In this document: positions 44,260 to 52,757 of the stretch, piece after piece
Layout of the letters: every line of letters starts with the position of its first letter
Position numbering within the stretch: position 1 is the first letter of the stretch
NCBI GenBank assembly: GCA_046350455.1
Contig: JAXMAM010000005.1
Span: 96,694 to 160,693 of the forward strand
DNA length: 64,000 bases
DNA from: CAZXGD01 sp046350455
GTDB taxonomy: Bacteria; Planctomycetota; Phycisphaerae; Phycisphaerales; SM1A02
Direction: 5' to 3'
The notes under the pieces: model-generated
What the model was told of the DNA's origin: nothing
Database searches by the model: none
What the model saw: the letters and a program-made list of their open reading frames with translations, nothing else
Position numbers and translations under genes: made by a program

Positions 44260-45681
44260 TCACGCCCGCTTCACGCCGCGCCCGGGCTTCTGGCCCTTGG
44301 CAATGGGCGCCTTGCGCGCTGTGTGCCGGCGCTGCTTCAGGCCGCTGCGCTTTCCTGCGCCCTTCTTGCCGCGGCGGATGAGCGCAGCCAGCGACATCGG
44401 CTCGTCTGCAGCGCGGCGATCTGGCTTGGCCTTCTTCAGTGGCTTGGGCGCGGGGCGCTCCACATCGGGCGCGCGGCCCATGCGGTCGCGCACATACGCG
44501 CGATACGGCGGCGGGGTGCGCACCGTGGTCTCCACCTTGGCCAGGCGCTCCACGCGCCGCCAGCGCTCTGCATCTGCTGGGCACCGGAACGAAATGGCCT
44601 CTGCAAAGCCGCCGCCATGCCCTGCACGGCCCACGCGGTGCACGTACTCCTCTGGCAGCAGCGGCACGTCGTAGTTGATGACCGTGCGCGTGGCCGGCAC
44701 GTGCAGTCCGCGCGCGGCCACGTCGGTGGCCACCAGCACGCGGGCCCGGCCAGCCGCAAACTCCTCCAGCGCCAGCTGCCGCTGCTTCTGGCTGCGGTCG
44801 CCATGCAGCAGCGCCACGGAAATGCTGTGCCGGCGCAGCGCCTCTGCCACCCATCCAGCGCGGCGCCGCGTGCGGCAGAACACAATCACGCCCTTGCGGT
44901 CTGCATCCTTCACCAGCGCAACCGTGAGCGCAGGCTTGTCCTCGTCTGGCACGTCCATCACCAGCTGGCCCGCATCGTGGCGCGGCTGTGGTGTGCCAGT
45001 CACCTTGTTTGGCGTGCCGTGCGAAAGATCCGCGCGCACGGGGTCCTTCAGCAGCTCCTGCACCAGCGCCTCCACAGGGCGGGGCAGCGTGGCTGTGAAG
45101 AAGAGCAGCTGCCGCGAAGCCGGCGCGCGCGACAGGATGTCCTTGGCCTGCGGCATGAATCCCAGGTCCAGCATGCGGTCTGCCTCGTCCAGCACCACCT
45201 GCTGCACCCACGCTAGGCTCATGGCGTCCAGCTCGCACAGCTCGCGCACGCGGCCAGGCGTGCCCACCAGCAAGTCCACGCCGCGCTGCACCATCTGGCG
45301 CTGCGGCGGCAGCGCGCTCTTGCCATACACCGCGCCTGCGCGCAGCACGCTCCCCTTGAACAGCTGCTCTGCTTCACGGGCCACCTGCTGCGCCAGTTCA
45401 CGCGTGGGGCACAGCACCAGCGCGCGCAGCCTGCGCCGCGCGTCCACCGGGCGGCCGCGCACCTTGGGCGGTGGGTTCTGCAGCAGGCGCTGCGCCACAG
45501 GCAGCACATACGCCAGCGTCTTGCCAGTGCCTGTGGGCGCCACCACCACCACGTCTCTGCCTTCCAGCGCTGGTGGCAGTGCAGCGCGCTGCGGGCGCGT
45601 GGGCTGTGTGATGCGCATGCGGCCAAGCGCCGCAATCAGTTGCGGCGCAAGACCAAGGCTGGCAAATTCATCGGGCATCAT
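44260..45681 (-). CDS. DEAD-box ATP-dependent RNA helicase
   Basis: 473 residues. Q-motif region at the start (FASLGLAPQLIAAL...TRPQRAALP), Walker A APTGTGKT (about 48-55), PTRELAQQ, GTPGR, DEAD (about 163-166), TAT in FFTATLP, then helicase C motifs VIVFCRTRR, ATDVAARGLHVP and HRVGRAGH. The basic C-terminal tail (Lys/Arg-rich, ~90 residues) resembles RhlE-type enzymes. Unwinds RNA in ribosome assembly or decay. Its ATG overlaps the FlgM stop by one base (TGATG). Confidence 0.95.
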   Translation of the reverse strand: MMPDEFASLGLAPQLIAALGRMRITQPTRPQRAALPPALEGRDVVVVAPTGTGKTLAYVLPVAQRLLQNPPPKVRGRPVDARRRLRALVLCPTRELAQQVAREAEQLFKGSVLRAGAVYGKSALPPQRQMVQRGVDLLVGTPGRVRELCELDAMSLAWVQQVVLDEADRMLDLGFMPQAKDILSRAPASRQLLFFTATLPRPVEALVQELLKDPVRADLSHGTPNKVTGTPQPRHDAGQLVMDVPDEDKPALTVALVKDADRKGVIVFCRTRRRAGWVAEALRRHSISVALLHGDRSQKQRQLALEEFAAGRARVLVATDVAARGLHVPATRTVINYDVPLLPEEYVHRVGRAGHGGGFAEAISFRCPADAERWRRVERLAKVETTVRTPPPYRAYVRDRMGRAPDVERPAPKPLKKAKPDRRAADEPMSLAALIRRGKKGAGKRSGLKQRRHTARKAPIAKGQKPGRGVKRA

Positions 45682-46004
45682 CAGCTCAGGCCGCGCACGT
45701 CGTCCAGCAGCCGGTCGAGCGCTACCTGAAGCTTCTCAGGAGTGTCGTAGGAGCCCTGGGCGATGGCCATCTTGATGGCCTCCACCTTGGCCATGCGCGC
45801 TTCTGGCAGCGCACGAATGGCTTCCAGGTGCCGGGCGTGCTCCGAGAGTTCCACGCGGTCGCGGCCCTCGGCCCAGCGGGGGCCCGATGGCGCCACTTCG
45901 GACTGCTGCGCCGCGCGGAGGGCGGCGGTGGCCTCGCTCAGCCGCTGCGCAGCGCCCATGGCGCCGAGCGGGGAGGAAGGTCCAACCTGGCCGATGTCGT
46001 TCAT
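45681..46004 (-). CDS. FlgM-like anti-sigma factor
   Basis: 107 residues from the ATG giving MNDIGQVGPS. The C-terminal half DRVELSEHARHLEAIRALPEARMAKVEAIKMAIAQGSYDTPEKLQVAL has the FlgM pattern (VELS..A, R..KV..IK..I..G.Y), which binds the flagellar sigma28. The N-terminal half is disordered-like. No flagellar gene is nearby; downstream is the DEAD helicase, translationally coupled by TGATG. The frame extends upstream to 46208, but that part overlaps presumed promoter sequence. Confidence 0.8.
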   Translation of the reverse strand: MNDIGQVGPSSPLGAMGAAQRLSEATAALRAAQQSEVAPSGPRWAEGRDRVELSEHARHLEAIRALPEARMAKVEAIKMAIAQGSYDTPEKLQVALDRLLDDVRGLS

Positions 46005-46214
46005 CGTGTGCTCCTTGAGGCGCGCGTGGCAGTCCGTTGCTCCGCGTCCTCGTTCTTCGCCTGGCCACCAACATCCGTGCGGCCAAACCCCCTGCATACG
46101 CTGCTGGGGCAAGGAGTGGTATCGTCGGTTGGGCCAGCGATCCTTGAATCGTTGGCCGCCGCTCCCGCTGGAACACAACTGGCGGGACAGACGGAAGTTA
46201 CCTGCCACACCGCC

Positions 46215-47357
46215 ATGATGCTTGCCCGCACCTCCATCTGTTGCTTGTCTGCCCTCTCAGCCGCGCTGCTTGTGGTGCTGGCAGGCTGCCAGTCCGCTCC
46301 GTCCTCCCAGACAGCCCAGCCCAGCCAGCCAGCGCAGACAGCCCAGGGCAGCCAGACGCCCCCCGCTAAGACAGCCGCTGGCCCGCGCAGGCTCCAGGCC
46401 AATGCTGGGACCGCTCCTGCGCCAGCCCCCAGCAAGCCCTCCAGCACCAAGGCCGCTGCTCCAGCCTCCGCCCCAGCTGCAGACCCCACAGCGCAGCTCA
46501 TGGACCCTGGCGCAGAAGTAGACGGCAACGCCACCGGCGGCCGGGTGCCAGCCAGCGCCAGGGCTGCAGCCCAGCGCCCCACCACCGATCAAGCCACCAC
46601 ACCTTCAGGCACCCTGGCAGGGCCAGCCACCAAGTCGCGCGGCGCTGCCAAGGGCACAGGCGACGAGCGCCCAGGCTGGGGCGTGCTTCTGGCCACATTC
46701 TCATCAGACGACCATCGTTCGCTGGCAGAGACAGCCCGCAACGCCATCGTCAGCAAGTACCCAGAATTGCGCCAGGCCTATGTGCGCAGCACCTCCCGCG
46801 GCAGCGTGGTGCTCATTGGGCACTTCCCCAACCCGCAGGACCCCGCTGCGCAGGCAGAACTCAAGCGCGTGAAGGACATCGGCACTGGGTTCCCCAAGCC
46901 GTTTGCGCGCTCCATGCTTTCGCGCATCGGCGCCACCGGCGACAGCGGCCCACCCGGCCCGCACGACCTGCGATCCGTGCGCGTGCAGCGCCCCAAGAGC
47001 ACGCTGTACACGCTACAGGTGGCCGTGTGGAGCGCGCTGGGTTCAAACGAGCTCAAGATGCCGGAGATCAAGCGCGCTGCCGAGGCGTATGCGCAGCAGC
47101 TGCGCTCGCAGGGGTACGAGGCCTACTACTTCCACGACTTTGACACGGTGACCAGCACCGTGACGGTGGGTGTGTTTGGTGCAGATGCATATGACTCTCG
47201 CAGCACGCTGTATGCGCCCGAGGTGGAGGCGCTCATGCGCAAGTTCCCCAAGAGCCTGGTGAACGGCGAGGAAGTGCTGGTGCCCGTGGACCCCAAGATG
47301 CCCAACGCCAAGACCGTTCCGCAGGGGCCCCGGCTGGTGGAGATACCGAAGATCTGA
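46215..47357 (+). CDS. Lipoprotein with two SPOR-like repeats
   Basis: 380 residues. Lipobox LVVLAGC (Cys about 25), a long Pro/Ala/Ser/Thr linker to about residue 150, then two related ~80-residue units: GVLLATFSSDDHRSLAETARNAI... and LYTLQVAVWSALGSNELKMPEIKRAAEAYAQQLRSQGYEAYYF, reminiscent of SPOR peptidoglycan-binding domains. Probably an outer-membrane-anchored cell-envelope protein. A TATCGT -10 lies about 90 nt upstream (46120-46125). Ends 22 nt before holB. Confidence 0.62.
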   Translation: MMLARTSICCLSALSAALLVVLAGCQSAPSSQTAQPSQPAQTAQGSQTPPAKTAAGPRRLQANAGTAPAPAPSKPSSTKAAAPASAPAADPTAQLMDPGAEVDGNATGGRVPASARAAAQRPTTDQATTPSGTLAGPATKSRGAAKGTGDERPGWGVLLATFSSDDHRSLAETARNAIVSKYPELRQAYVRSTSRGSVVLIGHFPNPQDPAAQAELKRVKDIGTGFPKPFARSMLSRIGATGDSGPPGPHDLRSVRVQRPKSTLYTLQVAVWSALGSNELKMPEIKRAAEAYAQQLRSQGYEAYYFHDFDTVTSTVTVGVFGADAYDSRSTLYAPEVEALMRKFPKSLVNGEEVLVPVDPKMPNAKTVPQGPRLVEIPKI

Positions 47358-47379
47358 GCGCCGCTCATACACTGAGCGC

Positions 47380-48513
47380 ATGGCCGCTACGCACGCCACA
47401 GAATCGCAGCCATTTTTGCTGGGGCATTCTGCCGCGCGGCGCGCGTTGGCCACGGCCTTGCGCGGCGGCCACCTGCACCACGCCTGGATCCTGCATGGGC
47501 CTGTGGGCGTGGGCAAGATGCGGGCCGCGCAGGCGCTGGCGCGCATCGTGCTTGACCCCACGGCCACCGCGGCCAACATGGATGCGCTGGAGCCACCCAC
47601 CGGCACGCCAGTGGCCGCGCTCATCCAGGCTGGCACGCACCCGGACTACCACGTCATCTGCAAGGAGCTGGCAGCGGTGAGCGAAAGCCGCGAGCTGCGC
47701 GAACGCAAGCAGCTGAACATTCCGCTGGACCTGCTGCGCGAGCGCATGCTGGGCGGCGTGGATGGCGAAGGACGCCACCACGAGAGCGCTGTCTTCCGCA
47801 CGGCTGCCATGGGCCACGGCAAGGTCTTTGTGGTGGATGAAGCAGAGCTGCTGGACCCAGACGCACAGAACGCCATGCTGAAGACGCTGGAGGAGCCGCC
47901 AGCCAACACCACCATGGTGCTGGTGACTTCGCGCGAGGACCGATTGCTGCCCACGGTGCGCAGCCGCTGCCAGCGCGTGGCCTTTGGCCCGCTGGACGCT
48001 GCGGCCATGGCAGCGTGGTGGGAGCGCTCTGGCGTGGAGGTTCCAGCAGACGAGCGCGCGTTTGTGGATGCCTTTGCAGAGGGAGCGCCAGGCATGGTGC
48101 AGCGCGCCGTGCAGTTTGGGCTGGCTGGCTGGCACAAGGAGCTGTCACCTCTGCTGGACCAGCTGGAATCTGGCGCATATCCGCCCATGCTGGCAGACCG
48201 CCTGGGAGAGCTGGTGGAAGGCGTGGCCAAGACCGTGGTGGATCAGGACGAGCACGCCTCCAAGGACGCTGCCAACCGCCTGGGCACTCGGCTGCTGGCC
48301 CGCATGCTGGGGCTGCGCGTGCGTGCGGCGCTGAAGGCGGCTGCAGACGACGCGCACGCGCTGGCCCGCGCACTGGCCGCGCAGGACGTGCTGGCTGACT
48401 TTGAGTTCCAGGTGCGCAGCAACGTGAACCTGAAGCACGCGCTCTCCAACCTGGTGGCGCAGTGGGGAGCGCGGACTGCCGCGCGCGGGGAGCACGCTGG
48501 CCGTGGCCGTTGA
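47380..48513 (+). CDS. holB: DNA polymerase III delta' subunit-like (HolB)
   Basis: 377 residues. AAA+ clamp-loader fold: HHAWILHGPVGVGKMRAAQAL (P-loop GPVGVGKM, whose Ser/Thr after Lys is replaced by Met), Walker-B-like VFVVDEAELLDPDAQNAMLKTLEEPP and the SRC motif VRSRCQRV. The usual zinc-ribbon is absent. Delta' helps load the sliding clamp. Leaderless: TACACT, 6 nt, ATG. It overlaps the CYTH gene by 11 nt. Confidence 0.85.
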   Translation: MAATHATESQPFLLGHSAARRALATALRGGHLHHAWILHGPVGVGKMRAAQALARIVLDPTATAANMDALEPPTGTPVAALIQAGTHPDYHVICKELAAVSESRELRERKQLNIPLDLLRERMLGGVDGEGRHHESAVFRTAAMGHGKVFVVDEAELLDPDAQNAMLKTLEEPPANTTMVLVTSREDRLLPTVRSRCQRVAFGPLDAAAMAAWWERSGVEVPADERAFVDAFAEGAPGMVQRAVQFGLAGWHKELSPLLDQLESGAYPPMLADRLGELVEGVAKTVVDQDEHASKDAANRLGTRLLARMLGLRVRAALKAAADDAHALARALAAQDVLADFEFQVRSNVNLKHALSNLVAQWGARTAARGEHAGRGR

Positions 48514-49006
48514 GATCGAACGCGTCTACCTGCTGCGGCAGATGCCGCCACAGATGCCGGAAGGCCAGCGCTGGATGATCGAGCAGGGGTACCTGCCCCC
48601 CGACCCAACACAGGCCATCGCCGAGGGCCGACTGCGGCGCACCACGCTGCCAGATGGCACGGTGCGCCATGTGCACACGGTGAAGCAAGGCGTGGGCCTG
48701 GTGCGGCAGGAGCACGAACGCACCATCACCCAGCAGGAGTTCAACGCTGCGTGGCCGCGCACGCTGGGCTGCAGGCTGCGCAAGGAGCGCACGCGGGTGC
48801 CGCACGATGGCCTGGTGTGGGAGGTGGACCAGTTCCTGGACCTGCCGCTGGTGCTGGCAGAGTGCGAATTGCCCACCGAGCACACGGTGCTCACGCTGCC
48901 CCCCTGGCTGGCCCCATGGGTGGAGCGGGAAGTGACCCATGAACCAGCCTTCCGGAACTACCACCTGGCCCGGCAGGCAGGCCTGGGCGGTGGGCAGGCT
49001 GGGTAA
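48503..49006 (+). CDS. CYTH-domain protein (triphosphate tunnel metalloenzyme-like)
   Basis: 167 residues from a GTG start inside the holB end. The N-terminal E-x-E motif is EIERVYLL, where the usual Lys after ExER is Val; other tunnel residues are visible (RLRRT, KQGVG, LRKERTRVPHDGLVWEVDQF, LAECELP). Enzymes of this family hydrolyse tripolyphosphate or make cAMP; reduced charge at the first motif leaves activity uncertain. Translationally coupled to holB. Confidence 0.82.
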   Translation: MAVEIERVYLLRQMPPQMPEGQRWMIEQGYLPPDPTQAIAEGRLRRTTLPDGTVRHVHTVKQGVGLVRQEHERTITQQEFNAAWPRTLGCRLRKERTRVPHDGLVWEVDQFLDLPLVLAECELPTEHTVLTLPPWLAPWVEREVTHEPAFRNYHLARQAGLGGGQAG

Positions 49007-49057
49007 CTGCCAGCAGGTGGTTTCGGCTACCATGGCTGGCCTTTCCCCGGAGCTTTC

Positions 49058-49468
49058 ATGCCATTCCAGTGCGCCATTGTCACCCCGTCTGACTCTGTTC
49101 TGGACGCCCCAGCCAGCTACGCCTCCTTCCAGGCGTGGGATGGCCAGCGTGGCGTGGCGGCTGGCGCCAGCGCCTTCTTGGTCAAGCTGGGCGTGGGCCT
49201 GGTGCGCGTGGACCTGCAGCAGGGTGGCTCAAAGACCTTTGTGGTGGATGGCGGCTTTGCTCAGATGGATGGCGACCGCCTGACGCTGCTCACCGAGCGC
49301 GCGCTGGAGCCCAAGGGGATTGACGCTGCAGCCGCCCAGCGCGAGCTGGCCGATGCCAACAGCGCCGTGACAGCCGCCAACGACACGCCCATGACGCTGG
49401 ACCAGCGCGCTGCGCTGGAGCGCCGCCAGGCGCTGGCCCGCGCCAAGGTGGCAGCAGCCGGCCGCTGA
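49058..49468 (+). CDS. atpC: F-type ATP synthase epsilon subunit (AtpC), solitary
   Basis: 136 residues. N-terminal beta-sandwich (FQCAIVTPSDSVLDAPASYASFQAWDGQRGV, KLGVGLVRVD, FVVDGGFAQMDGDRLTLLTERA) and a C-terminal pair of helices, the epsilon subunit architecture. RBS CGGAG 6 nt before the ATG. Epsilon normally sits at the end of the atp operon after atpD; here it is alone between CYTH and scpB. Confidence 0.85.
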   Translation: MPFQCAIVTPSDSVLDAPASYASFQAWDGQRGVAAGASAFLVKLGVGLVRVDLQQGGSKTFVVDGGFAQMDGDRLTLLTERALEPKGIDAAAAQRELADANSAVTAANDTPMTLDQRAALERRQALARAKVAAAGR

Positions 49469-49496
49469 TGGCGGCATTTTGTGGCACACTACGTGC

Positions 49497-50087
49497 ATGG
49501 CCACAGACGCGCCTGAACGCACCACGTCCGCAGAGACAGAGGGCGAGCCCTGCGCAGACCTGCCGCTGGAGCAGCGCGTAGAGGCCTTGCTGATGGTGGC
49601 CGATCGCCCCATGTCAGAGGGCCGTCTGACTGAACTCCTGGGCATTCCCACGGGCGGCAAGCGCAACACGCATGCCGTGCAGCAGGCGGTGGATGCGCTG
49701 AACAGCCGGTACGACGCAGAAGGCCGCGCGTTCCGCATCGAGAGCGTGGCAGGTGGCTGGCAGGTGCTCACGCGCGCTGCGTTTGCACCGCTGGTGGCGC
49801 GCCTGAAGGGCGTGCGCGAACAGGGCCGCTTGACTCAGGCAGCGCTCGAGACGCTGGCGGTGATCGCGTATCGGCAGCCCATTCTGCGCGCAGATCTGGA
49901 AGCCATCCGTGGCGTGGCCTGCGGTGAAGTGCTGCGCGGCCTCATGGAGCGGCGCCTGATCAAGATCGTGGGCCGCGCTGATGAAGTGGGCCGCCCGATG
50001 CTGTACGGCACCACTGGCGAATTCCTGCGCCAATTCGGCATCGGACGCCTGGACGAACTGCCCAGCGCCAAAGACCTGCGGATGTAG
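49497..50087 (+). CDS. scpB: Segregation and condensation protein B (ScpB)
   Basis: 196 residues from the ATG giving MATDAPERTT. Winged-helix pair: QRVEALLMVADRPMSEGRLTELLG and the signature TQAALETLAVIAYRQPILRADLEAIRGV, then LMERRLIKIVGRADEVGRPMLYGTT. ScpB bridges the SMC-ScpA condensin. No scpA adjacent. CACACT lies 6 nt before the ATG, a near match to the leaderless pattern. Confidence 0.95.
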   Translation: MATDAPERTTSAETEGEPCADLPLEQRVEALLMVADRPMSEGRLTELLGIPTGGKRNTHAVQQAVDALNSRYDAEGRAFRIESVAGGWQVLTRAAFAPLVARLKGVREQGRLTQAALETLAVIAYRQPILRADLEAIRGVACGEVLRGLMERRLIKIVGRADEVGRPMLYGTTGEFLRQFGIGRLDELPSAKDLRM

Positions 50088-50098
50088 GTGAGCCTGGC

Positions 50099-50836
50099 TC
50101 AGGCCTTGCGGCGCCGGCTGCCCAGCAGGCCCGCTGCGCTCACCAGCGCCAGAGCGCCTGGGGTTGGCACAGCCTGCATGACCAGCACGGTGGTGAAGTC
50201 CACCTTGTCGCCCGCCCCCAGCTGGAAGTTCAGCGTGATGCCCATGCCGTCGCCCATGGCAGGCGATGGCAGGTTGGGGATGGGGTCGCCAAAGGATTCG
50301 CCAGGAAGATTGGCCACCTCAAAGGGCAGCGCTGTCACCGAGTACGGTGCGTTCAGCAGCGAGGCCAGCGTGAACGGCGAGCCGCCGCCCGCTGGCACCA
50401 AGAAGGCCGTCCAGCCAGCCAGGCCGCCAGCAGAGGTGAACGAACCGCCATCTGCGTCGGCTGTCAGCACGCCGCTCACCGAGCCGCCAGTCATGCTGCT
50501 GGTGCCCTGCGCCAGCGTGGGCAGCAGGATGGACAGGCTGAAGGTCTGCGTGACAGACGAGGTGTTGGTCAGCGTGAGGCTGCCACCCAGCACACCCAGC
50601 GACTGCGCCCAGGTGTCAGAGCCAATCATGTTGTACGCCACCGACCAGCCGCTGCCGTTCTGGCTGCCGATGTACTGGTAGGTGTTGCCGCTGCCGGAGT
50701 AGACGCCAGCTGAGTTCCACGCAGTGCCACCACCGGGCGAGGACAGGTTGAACTGCACAGTGGGACCGTCAGCGAGTGCGGAACCCATGACGGTGGCTGC
50801 GGCGAGCGCAGCGGCGGTGGCGGGAGCGAACTTCAT
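50099..50836 (-). CDS. Secreted PEP-CTERM-like sorted protein
   Basis: 245 residues. Signal peptide (ATAAALAAATVMGSALA), a Gly/Ser/Thr-rich beta body, and the C-terminal signal VPTPGALALVSAAGLLGSRRRKA. It shares the sequence block ...FGDPIPNLPSPAMGDGMGI with the next gene upstream (FGSPIPNLPVPDGTPDGQMGI), so the two are paralogues in tandem. Ends 11 nt from the scpB stop. Confidence 0.75.
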   Translation of the reverse strand: MKFAPATAAALAAATVMGSALADGPTVQFNLSSPGGGTAWNSAGVYSGSGNTYQYIGSQNGSGWSVAYNMIGSDTWAQSLGVLGGSLTLTNTSSVTQTFSLSILLPTLAQGTSSMTGGSVSGVLTADADGGSFTSAGGLAGWTAFLVPAGGGSPFTLASLLNAPYSVTALPFEVANLPGESFGDPIPNLPSPAMGDGMGITLNFQLGAGDKVDFTTVLVMQAVPTPGALALVSAAGLLGSRRRKA

Positions 50837-50920
50837 GTCTTGAACCTTTTCTCGTGCCTCGTGGGAACACTGCCGCGCATTGGCGCGACGACAAGCGAAA
50901 GGAGAGCGGAAACCTGCTGC

Positions 50921-51472
50921 CTAGCTGCGCCGGCGGCGCAGACCGGGCAGACCAACGCAGCCCAGCAGCGCCAGGGCGCCAGGACCGGGAACTGGTTGGA
51001 TGATGAACGTGCTGGCAAACGCCACAGCGTCGCCAGGGCTGAGCGTGAACTTCAGCTGGATGCCCATCTGGCCATCTGGCGTGCCGTCTGGCACAGGCAG
51101 GTTGGGAATGGGAGAGCCAAAGGTCTCCGGGGTGATGCTGCCGCTCTGGAACTGGCCCACAGCAAACCACAGACCGCCAGAGACCAGGTGCTGCACCTGC
51201 GCGCTGTCCACCAGCGCGGTGTAGACCGCGCTGACGCCTTGCGAGCCCAGGGTGGCGCCGTTGCCGTTGAGGTCAGTCAGCGTGGCAGAGACAGAGCCGC
51301 CCATCACTGCGTTCTGCATGGACGTGACGCCCGGCAGCCACTGCGTGTACGTGTAGCTCTGCACCGCGTTGGTGTTGTTGACAAACACCTGGTTCACCAC
51401 GACAGCGTTGGCGCACACCGTGCTGGTGAGTGCCGCTGCGCCGAGCGAAGCCCAAAACGTAGACGAGACCAT
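50921..51472 (-). CDS. Secreted PEP-CTERM-like sorted protein, tandem paralogue
   Basis: 183 residues from the ATG giving MVSSTFWASL, with GGAGG upstream. Signal peptide, beta body with the shared block FGSPIPNLPVPDGTPDGQMGI, and C-terminal signal VPGPGALALLGCVGLPGLRRRRS. Same strand and 84 bp upstream of the paralogue at 50836. The 241-bp gap upstream (51473-51713) shows no ORF. Confidence 0.72.
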   Translation of the reverse strand: MVSSTFWASLGAAALTSTVCANAVVVNQVFVNNTNAVQSYTYTQWLPGVTSMQNAVMGGSVSATLTDLNGNGATLGSQGVSAVYTALVDSAQVQHLVSGGLWFAVGQFQSGSITPETFGSPIPNLPVPDGTPDGQMGIQLKFTLSPGDAVAFASTFIIQPVPGPGALALLGCVGLPGLRRRRS

Positions 51473-51713
51473 ATTCCCTCCTCCAGGGAGCTGGTCAGAC
51501 CCTTTTCCCTCAGGTCGACCATGTGAGCAGACACAGACTGTCGCCAGCAGACGCCCACACGCGCCGCGGCGTGCAGAAAGTAGCCCGCACAGGCGGCAAA
51601 GCAAGCACAACCAGCGTCAATTCCGCGTTTCGTTCCAGTTTGGACCGAGCGTTCGGTGGGTGGCAGGGAATGGACGCGGTTTTCGGACGAAGAGTTGGGT
51701 GAGCGGTGTGTGG

Positions 51714-52754
51714 TTATAGGACCACACTGGCATCGTCATCACAGGCTGACAGCCACGCCTGCACAGCGTCCACCATGGCTTCTGGGGTGGCCGCCGTGCG
51801 GACAGCCTCCTTCAGCGGCTTGATGTGCCCCATGGTCTTGCCATACCAGCTGATACGCGACCGCATGCAGTGCAGTGTGTGCTCTGGGCTGTGATGGCGG
51901 GCCAGCAGCTCCAGGTGGCGCAGGATGGTGCGCAGCTTGGCCTGCTGGGTGGGCTCTGGCCCAGCTGTGCCAGTGGCCAGCAGTTCCCAGGTCTGCTGAA
52001 AGAGCCACGGCGTGCGCAGGGCAGCGCGGCCGATCATGACACCAGCGCAGCCAGCGGTGTGCATGAGCGCAGCAGCCTCCTGCGGGGTGCTCACATCGCC
52101 GTTGCCGATGACTGGAATGGAGCGCACCGCCTGCGTGACTGCGCCAATGCGCTGCCAGTCTGCGCGGCCGCTGAACAGCTGCACGGTCCAGCGCCCATGC
52201 ACTGTCACTGCAGCAATGCCAGCGCTCTCAAGGTCACGCGCCAGCTGCGGCGCTACAAAGTGCTCTGGGTCCCAGCCCAGGCGCATCTTGGCGGTCACTG
52301 GCACGCGGCCGCCGCTGTGCGCATGCACCGCCTGCACGATGCGCTCTGCCAGCCGCACGGTGTCCAGCGCCTGGCAGAGCAGCAGCGAACCGCCGTTCTT
52401 CTTGGCCACCTTGTCCACCGGGCAGCCCATGTTGATGTCAATGAGGTGCGCGCCGTGGTCCACGGCCCAGCGCGCTGCCTCTGGCAGGGGGTCTTCCCAG
52501 TTGCCATACAGCTGCATGCCGCAGGGCGAATCCTCTGGGCACGTGGCAGCCAGCTCCAGGCTGCGCGGTGATTCACGCAGCAGCGCGTGGCAGTTCAACA
52601 GATCGGTGCTGGCCAGGCCCACGCCGCCAAGCTCCCGGCACAGCACGCGGAAGGCAAGGTCGCAGTGCCCCGCCATGGGGGCAAGAAGGAGCGGCGTTGC
52701 CAGCTGCAGCGGACCAATGCAGAGCGCGCGCGCATGTGGCTGGCTGGTCTCCAT
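51714..52754 (-). CDS. tRNA-dihydrouridine synthase family protein
   Basis: 346 residues. FMN-dependent TIM barrel: APMAGHCDLAFRVLCRELGG, IDINMGCPVDKVAKKNGGSLLL (catalytic Cys), VTAKMRLGWD, VHGRWTVQLFSG, VIGNGDVSTPQEA and GVMIGRAALRTPWLF, in the DusB/Dus3-like order. It reduces uridine to dihydrouridine in tRNA. It starts 3 nt after the stop of the DUF3299-like gene, so the two are cotranscribed. Confidence 0.93.
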   Translation of the reverse strand: METSQPHARALCIGPLQLATPLLLAPMAGHCDLAFRVLCRELGGVGLASTDLLNCHALLRESPRSLELAATCPEDSPCGMQLYGNWEDPLPEAARWAVDHGAHLIDINMGCPVDKVAKKNGGSLLLCQALDTVRLAERIVQAVHAHSGGRVPVTAKMRLGWDPEHFVAPQLARDLESAGIAAVTVHGRWTVQLFSGRADWQRIGAVTQAVRSIPVIGNGDVSTPQEAAALMHTAGCAGVMIGRAALRTPWLFQQTWELLATGTAGPEPTQQAKLRTILRHLELLARHHSPEHTLHCMRSRISWYGKTMGHIKPLKEAVRTAATPEAMVDAVQAWLSACDDDASVVL

Positions 52755-52757
52755 GGC

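Noticed and set aside
51473..51713. Possible tRNA or small RNA in the gap before dus
   Set aside because: I could not fold a cloverleaf or find a clear promoter-terminator pair; nothing supportable.
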